A stretch of 16,560 nt of DNA from UBA6544 sp049601975 (GTDB lineage Bacteria > Pseudomonadota > Alphaproteobacteria > UBA8366). Shown here in pieces: positions 14,090-16,560 of this stretch. The notes below the pieces were generated by a model. It had not been told where the DNA came from, ran no database searches, and worked only from the letters and a program-made list of their open reading frames with translations. The stretch's first letter is position 1; every line of letters starts with the position of its first letter. Location: contig JBMYRC010000089.1 of NCBI GenBank assembly GCA_049601975.1, positions 1 to 16,560 of the forward strand, given 5' to 3'. The position numbers and the translations under genes were made by a program.

Positions 14090-15455
14090 CTTCGGTCACC
14101 AATCTTACTTTCGGATGGACGTCCTTGCGCGGTACCAGGACGGAGCCCGTCTTCACCCGCCAGGTCGTGCTTCGCCGCACCCCGCCGCCGCCGGCCGGAC
14201 CATCGCAATAGAGTGATTCGACCTCGCGGGCGACTAAGGCCGCTGTCGCTTCGTCATGGGCGTTGGCGGCCACACGCATTCGCACTTCCTGAGGTTCGCC
14301 ATCAAAAGAAGCGGTCAAATCACCACTGTCGCCGTCATGAATGCTGACCGTGCCGATCAGGTCGGTTCGTAACTCGCAATCGAGGCCCAGCACGTCGACC
14401 CGTTCGCGCATGGTTTGCGCTGCCAGTTTTGCGCGCGCCAATGCGTTCGGTCCGGCATAGGATATTTCACCCTCACCGAGCCAACCGCCGTCGACACTGA
14501 TCGTGACTTTCCAAGTGTCCGGCGCGGGTTTGCCTTTCGCACCACTCACCCGCACCCGGTTCGGTCCGATCTGCTCCGCCACAACCTCTGAGATGTCGAG
14601 CGTGACATCCGGTGTCAGATAACAGCTCGGATCGTCCAATTCATAGAGGATTTGTTCCTTTACGGTGCGTGTGTTGACCACGCCGCCGCTGCCTTCCGGC
14701 TTGGTGATGATCAGGCTGCCGTCTTCCTGCACTTCCGCGATGGGAAATCCGATTTCCGCCATTCGCGTGACGTTCTTGCGGCCTGGGTCTGCATGGTAAC
14801 CGCCGGTAATCTGTGAGCCGCATTCGAGCAGGTGACCGGCGAGAACACCCGCCGCCATCATATCCCAATCATCTGCGGCCCATCCAAAATGATGCATCAG
14901 CGGGCCAAGTGTCAGAGCTGAATCCGTGACCCGGCCCGTCACAACGATGTGCGGGTTAAGATCGAGCGCTTCGGCGATCGGCTCCGAACCCATATAGACG
15001 TTTGCCGCGAGAATGTCGGTATTGGCAAGATCGAGAGGCTTTTCCTCGCCCCATTGCTGGGTCTGCAGCCCGCGTAAGTTTTCTCGTAAATCGTCGCCCT
15101 CGATCACTGCGACCCGCAGGCCGGAAATGCCTTGTTCCTTGGCCAGAGCGTGCAGGCGTTTCGCTGCTCCCATGGGATTGGCGGCGCCGAAGTTACCGAT
15201 GATCGGCACGCCGCTCTCGACACAGCGCTTCAACACCGGGCCGACGAACCCGGCGAGGTCAGGCGTATAACCCTTCTCTGGGTTGGCGCGGCGTTCGCGC
15301 TGCGCGATGGCGAGGGTCCGCTCCGCCAAGGTTTCGTAAAATAAGGCGGCGGGTTGGCCGGACGCGATCAACGAATCGATGACCGGGCCTCCCACATCCA
15401 TCCGGTCGCCGGAGAAACCGGCGGCATTGCCGATATGCATATTCTCTTTGGTCAT
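14079..15455 (-). CDS. AtuA family protein (DUF1446)
   Basis: A 458-residue protein of the acyclic terpene utilisation AtuA family (DUF1446). Landmarks are IGNAAGFSGDRMD (8-20), PIIGNFGAANP (84-94), VVTGRVTDSA (171-180), ECGSQITGGY (211-220) and KPEGSGGVVN (252-261). The family is needed for citronellol/geraniol catabolism in Pseudomonas, but its reaction is unknown. This member is the short version: the C-terminal domain is supplied by the separate gene that follows. AAGGGGC seven bases upstream supports the start. The start overlaps the stop of the upstream duplicated-domain gene by four bases (ATGA). No geranyl-CoA or methylcrotonyl-CoA carboxylase genes are in view, so the terpene link is not supported here beyond family name. 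Confidence 0.88.
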   Translation of the reverse strand: MTKENMHIGNAAGFSGDRMDVGGPVIDSLIASGQPAALFYETLAERTLAIAQRERRANPEKGYTPDLAGFVGPVLKRCVESGVPIIGNFGAANPMGAAKRLHALAKEQGISGLRVAVIEGDDLRENLRGLQTQQWGEEKPLDLANTDILAANVYMGSEPIAEALDLNPHIVVTGRVTDSALTLGPLMHHFGWAADDWDMMAAGVLAGHLLECGSQITGGYHADPGRKNVTRMAEIGFPIAEVQEDGSLIITKPEGSGGVVNTRTVKEQILYELDDPSCYLTPDVTLDISEVVAEQIGPNRVRVSGAKGKPAPDTWKVTISVDGGWLGEGEISYAGPNALARAKLAAQTMRERVDVLGLDCELRTDLIGTVSIHDGDSGDLTASFDGEPQEVRMRVAANAHDEATAALVAREVESLYCDGPAGGGGVRRSTTWRVKTGSVLVPRKDVHPKVRLVTEDDL

Positions 15456-16306
15456 AGTAGCCCCTTACCTAATCGGCTTCTCAGCGACCCGATGGCGAAT
15501 TCCTGGCAGCTCATACCTGCACGCGCGCCCCACGCGGCTGCCAATTCGTTTACGTGACTGATCATTCCAGTGTTCCAGATCGAGCGCGCATCGCCAATAC
15601 GGGCGGATTCGTGGCCCACAGTGGCACCGGCGACGCCTTGCTCGTCCATGACCGGCAAACGGCTAATACCGGCCTGGTTGCGCCCCACACCCGCATCGTG
15701 GAACACGGCGGCGCGTACCGGTTGATAGATCGCTTGCCCGCTGGCGCGATTGGCGGCCAAGATCGCCCCATGCGACCCGATGATGACGACCCGTCCAGCA
15801 TCTTCGGGGATCAGGAGTGAGGCCGAATCCAAACCCCAAATTTCGGCTTCCCATAGCTCCGCACGGAATTTGTAACGTCCTTCGGAATGCGCTGGGGCAC
15901 TACCTTCGAATGCTGGTGCCGCCCGCATCTTGCGGGCGCAATCCACGGCGGGCTCTCCGACAGCACAGCCAACAGCTCCCGCCGCCGCGTTGGTGTAACT
16001 GATGACACCTCGCGATAGCATATCCTCACCGTCGCCGATGCAACCGGTCGAATGGGCGACCGTGGCGGCCGCGATGCCAAGATCTTGCAGATAGTCGAGG
16101 CTGCCGATGCCCGCTTTGTCGCGGCCGACGCCGGCGTCGTTCAAGATAATTCCGCGCGGCCCAGCGGACGCCGCCAGATAACCCGCGTAGACACCGCCGT
16201 GACTGCCCGCCAGGATGACCGAACCCGCGTGTTCCGGTTTCGGTTTTGTCACTGTGTCCAGAACCCAGATGGGGATATCGTTATCGGATGCGTTGCGTTC
16301 GGCCAT
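15452..16306 (-). CDS. Unrecognised protein with tandem-duplicated GSHG/DAGVG domain
   Basis: I do not recognise the family of this 284-residue protein. It consists of two copies of a domain of about 100 residues, at roughly 28-127 and 171-270. Matching positions are GSHGG (34-38) and GSHGA (177-181); NDAGVGRDKAGI (56-67) and HDAGVGRNQAGI (203-214); ATVAH (81-85) and ATVGH (228-232); GD at 91-92 and 238-239; GVISYTN (100-106) and GMISHVN (247-253). The Asp-His-Asp-Asn spacing is identical in both halves (28, 7 and 14 residues). The conserved polar residues (Ser-His, Asp, His, Asp, Asn) look like active-site residues of an enzyme. It has no signal peptide or membrane segment. It is the first gene of the AtuA operon and overlaps AtuA by four bases, so its function is probably tied to AtuA. 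The ribosome-binding site is weak. Confidence 0.8.
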   Translation of the reverse strand: MAERNASDNDIPIWVLDTVTKPKPEHAGSVILAGSHGGVYAGYLAASAGPRGIILNDAGVGRDKAGIGSLDYLQDLGIAAATVAHSTGCIGDGEDMLSRGVISYTNAAAGAVGCAVGEPAVDCARKMRAAPAFEGSAPAHSEGRYKFRAELWEAEIWGLDSASLLIPEDAGRVVIIGSHGAILAANRASGQAIYQPVRAAVFHDAGVGRNQAGISRLPVMDEQGVAGATVGHESARIGDARSIWNTGMISHVNELAAAWGARAGMSCQEFAIGSLRSRLGKGLL

Positions 16307-16401
16307 CGTCTCGTTGTGTCATAATTGTTTCCCAAAGAGATATAGCGCGCCGACCCCGTTTGCGTCACGCTGTCTTGAGTGCCGCATTTCGATTTTGGGC
16401 A

Positions 16402-16414
16402 CGTACGAAGTACG
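16402..16414. promoter_or_regulatory. Inverted repeat in divergent gap, site 1
   Basis: CGTAC-GAA-GTACG is a perfect five-base inverted repeat in the gap between the duplicated-domain gene (start 16306, minus) and the VOC gene (start 16460, plus). It may be an operator; no regulator is encoded in the window. Confidence 0.3.
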
Positions 16415-16421
16415 CATTTAG

Positions 16422-16438
16422 TGGTCGATCAACGACCA
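16422..16438. promoter_or_regulatory. Inverted repeat in divergent gap, site 2
   Basis: TGGTCG-ATCAA-CGACCA is a perfect six-base inverted repeat ending five bases before the AAAAGGAA ribosome-binding site (16443-16450) of the VOC gene. As DNA it resembles a dimeric repressor site; as RNA it would be a small hairpin just upstream of the ribosome-binding site. Confidence 0.4.
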
Positions 16439-16459
16439 ATTGAAAAGGAATCATACGCC

Positions 16460-16560
16460 GTGACCAAACGAAAGGCGAAAGCGGTTGGTATTAATAATGT
16501 GGCGTTGGAAGTAGACGATATCGATGCTGCCTTGGCGTTCTATGGACGCTTTCTTGATTT
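16460..16560 (+). CDS. VOC-fold (glyoxalase/bleomycin-resistance type) protein, 5' part
   Basis: Only the first 33 codons are in the window. From GTG 16460, preceded by AAAAGGAA at nine bases, the frame reads a basic N terminus, then GINNVALEVDDIDAALAFYG (10-29), the first beta-alpha unit of the vicinal-oxygen-chelate fold. In most metal-dependent members the second Asn of INNVAL is a metal-binding His, so this protein may lack one ligand or be non-catalytic. Relatives include dioxygenases, glyoxalases, epimerases and drug-binding proteins; which one cannot be decided from this fragment. Confidence 0.8.
   Translation, partial: MTKRKAKAVGINNVALEVDDIDAALAFYGRFLD

Larger units (their letters stand above)
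16307..16459. promoter_or_regulatory. Divergent promoter region, AtuA operon and VOC gene
   Basis: This 153-base gap separates the minus-strand AtuA operon from the plus-strand VOC gene. It has no coding potential I can support and two inverted repeats on the VOC side. Shared regulation of both transcripts is plausible from the arrangement only. Confidence 0.45.

Noticed and set aside
1..16560. CRISPR array, tRNA, rRNA, insertion sequence or prophage
   Set aside because: No regularly spaced repeats, no tRNA-like cloverleaf or rRNA segments, and no transposase or phage protein motifs were seen on either strand.

Overview
The window looks like chromosomal DNA of a free-living alphaproteobacterium, probably Rhodospirillales- or Rhizobiales-like. 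The reasons are moderately high GC, compact head-to-tail operons, a CspA gene followed by a small charged ORF, C/T-rich hairpins of the CTCTCCC...GGGAGAG type between genes, and a gene set (TauD/TfdA dioxygenases, HyuAB, dimethylglycine-dehydrogenase-like enzyme, AtuA/DUF1446) common in that class. The lineage is an inference. No phage, insertion sequence, CRISPR, rRNA or tRNA is visible.

Layout. (1) 1-72: hairpin repeat. (2) 73-1952, minus: a long TauD-family dioxygenase followed by an HpcH/HpaI aldolase. (3) 2040-3866, plus, divergent from block 2: an atypical isocitrate-lyase/PEP-mutase family protein, then a TfdA-type dioxygenase. (4) 3904-7281, minus: a four-domain dimethylglycine/sarcosine-dehydrogenase-like flavoprotein, then a second TfdA-type dioxygenase. 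(5) 7363-11925, plus, divergent from block 4: hyuA-hyuB (hydantoinase/oxoprolinase) and a third TfdA-type dioxygenase. (6) 11945-12603, plus: cold-shock gene with its own promoter, long leader and terminator, then a 60-residue charged protein. (7) 12613-16306, minus: a duplicated-domain protein of unknown function, AtuA (DUF1446), an AtuA-associated small protein and an HMG-CoA-lyase-like enzyme. (8) 16460-end, plus: start of a VOC-fold protein.

How it may work together. Blocks 2-5 hold four non-heme iron/2-oxoglutarate dioxygenases, two enzymes of C-C lyase families acting on oxo acids, one amine-demethylating flavoprotein and one ATP-dependent amidohydrolase. This reads as a catabolic island for small N-methylated, betaine-like, imide or carboxylic compounds: hydroxylation or dealkylation, ring or amide opening, demethylation, then aldol cleavage. 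No substrate can be fixed from sequence. Block 7 is a separate acyl-CoA-type pathway (AtuA plus HMG-CoA lyase-like) with an unrecognised tandem-duplicated partner, which is the best candidate here for undescribed biology. No transporter or transcription factor lies in the window, yet the divergent gaps carry perfect palindromes that could be operators for regulators encoded elsewhere.
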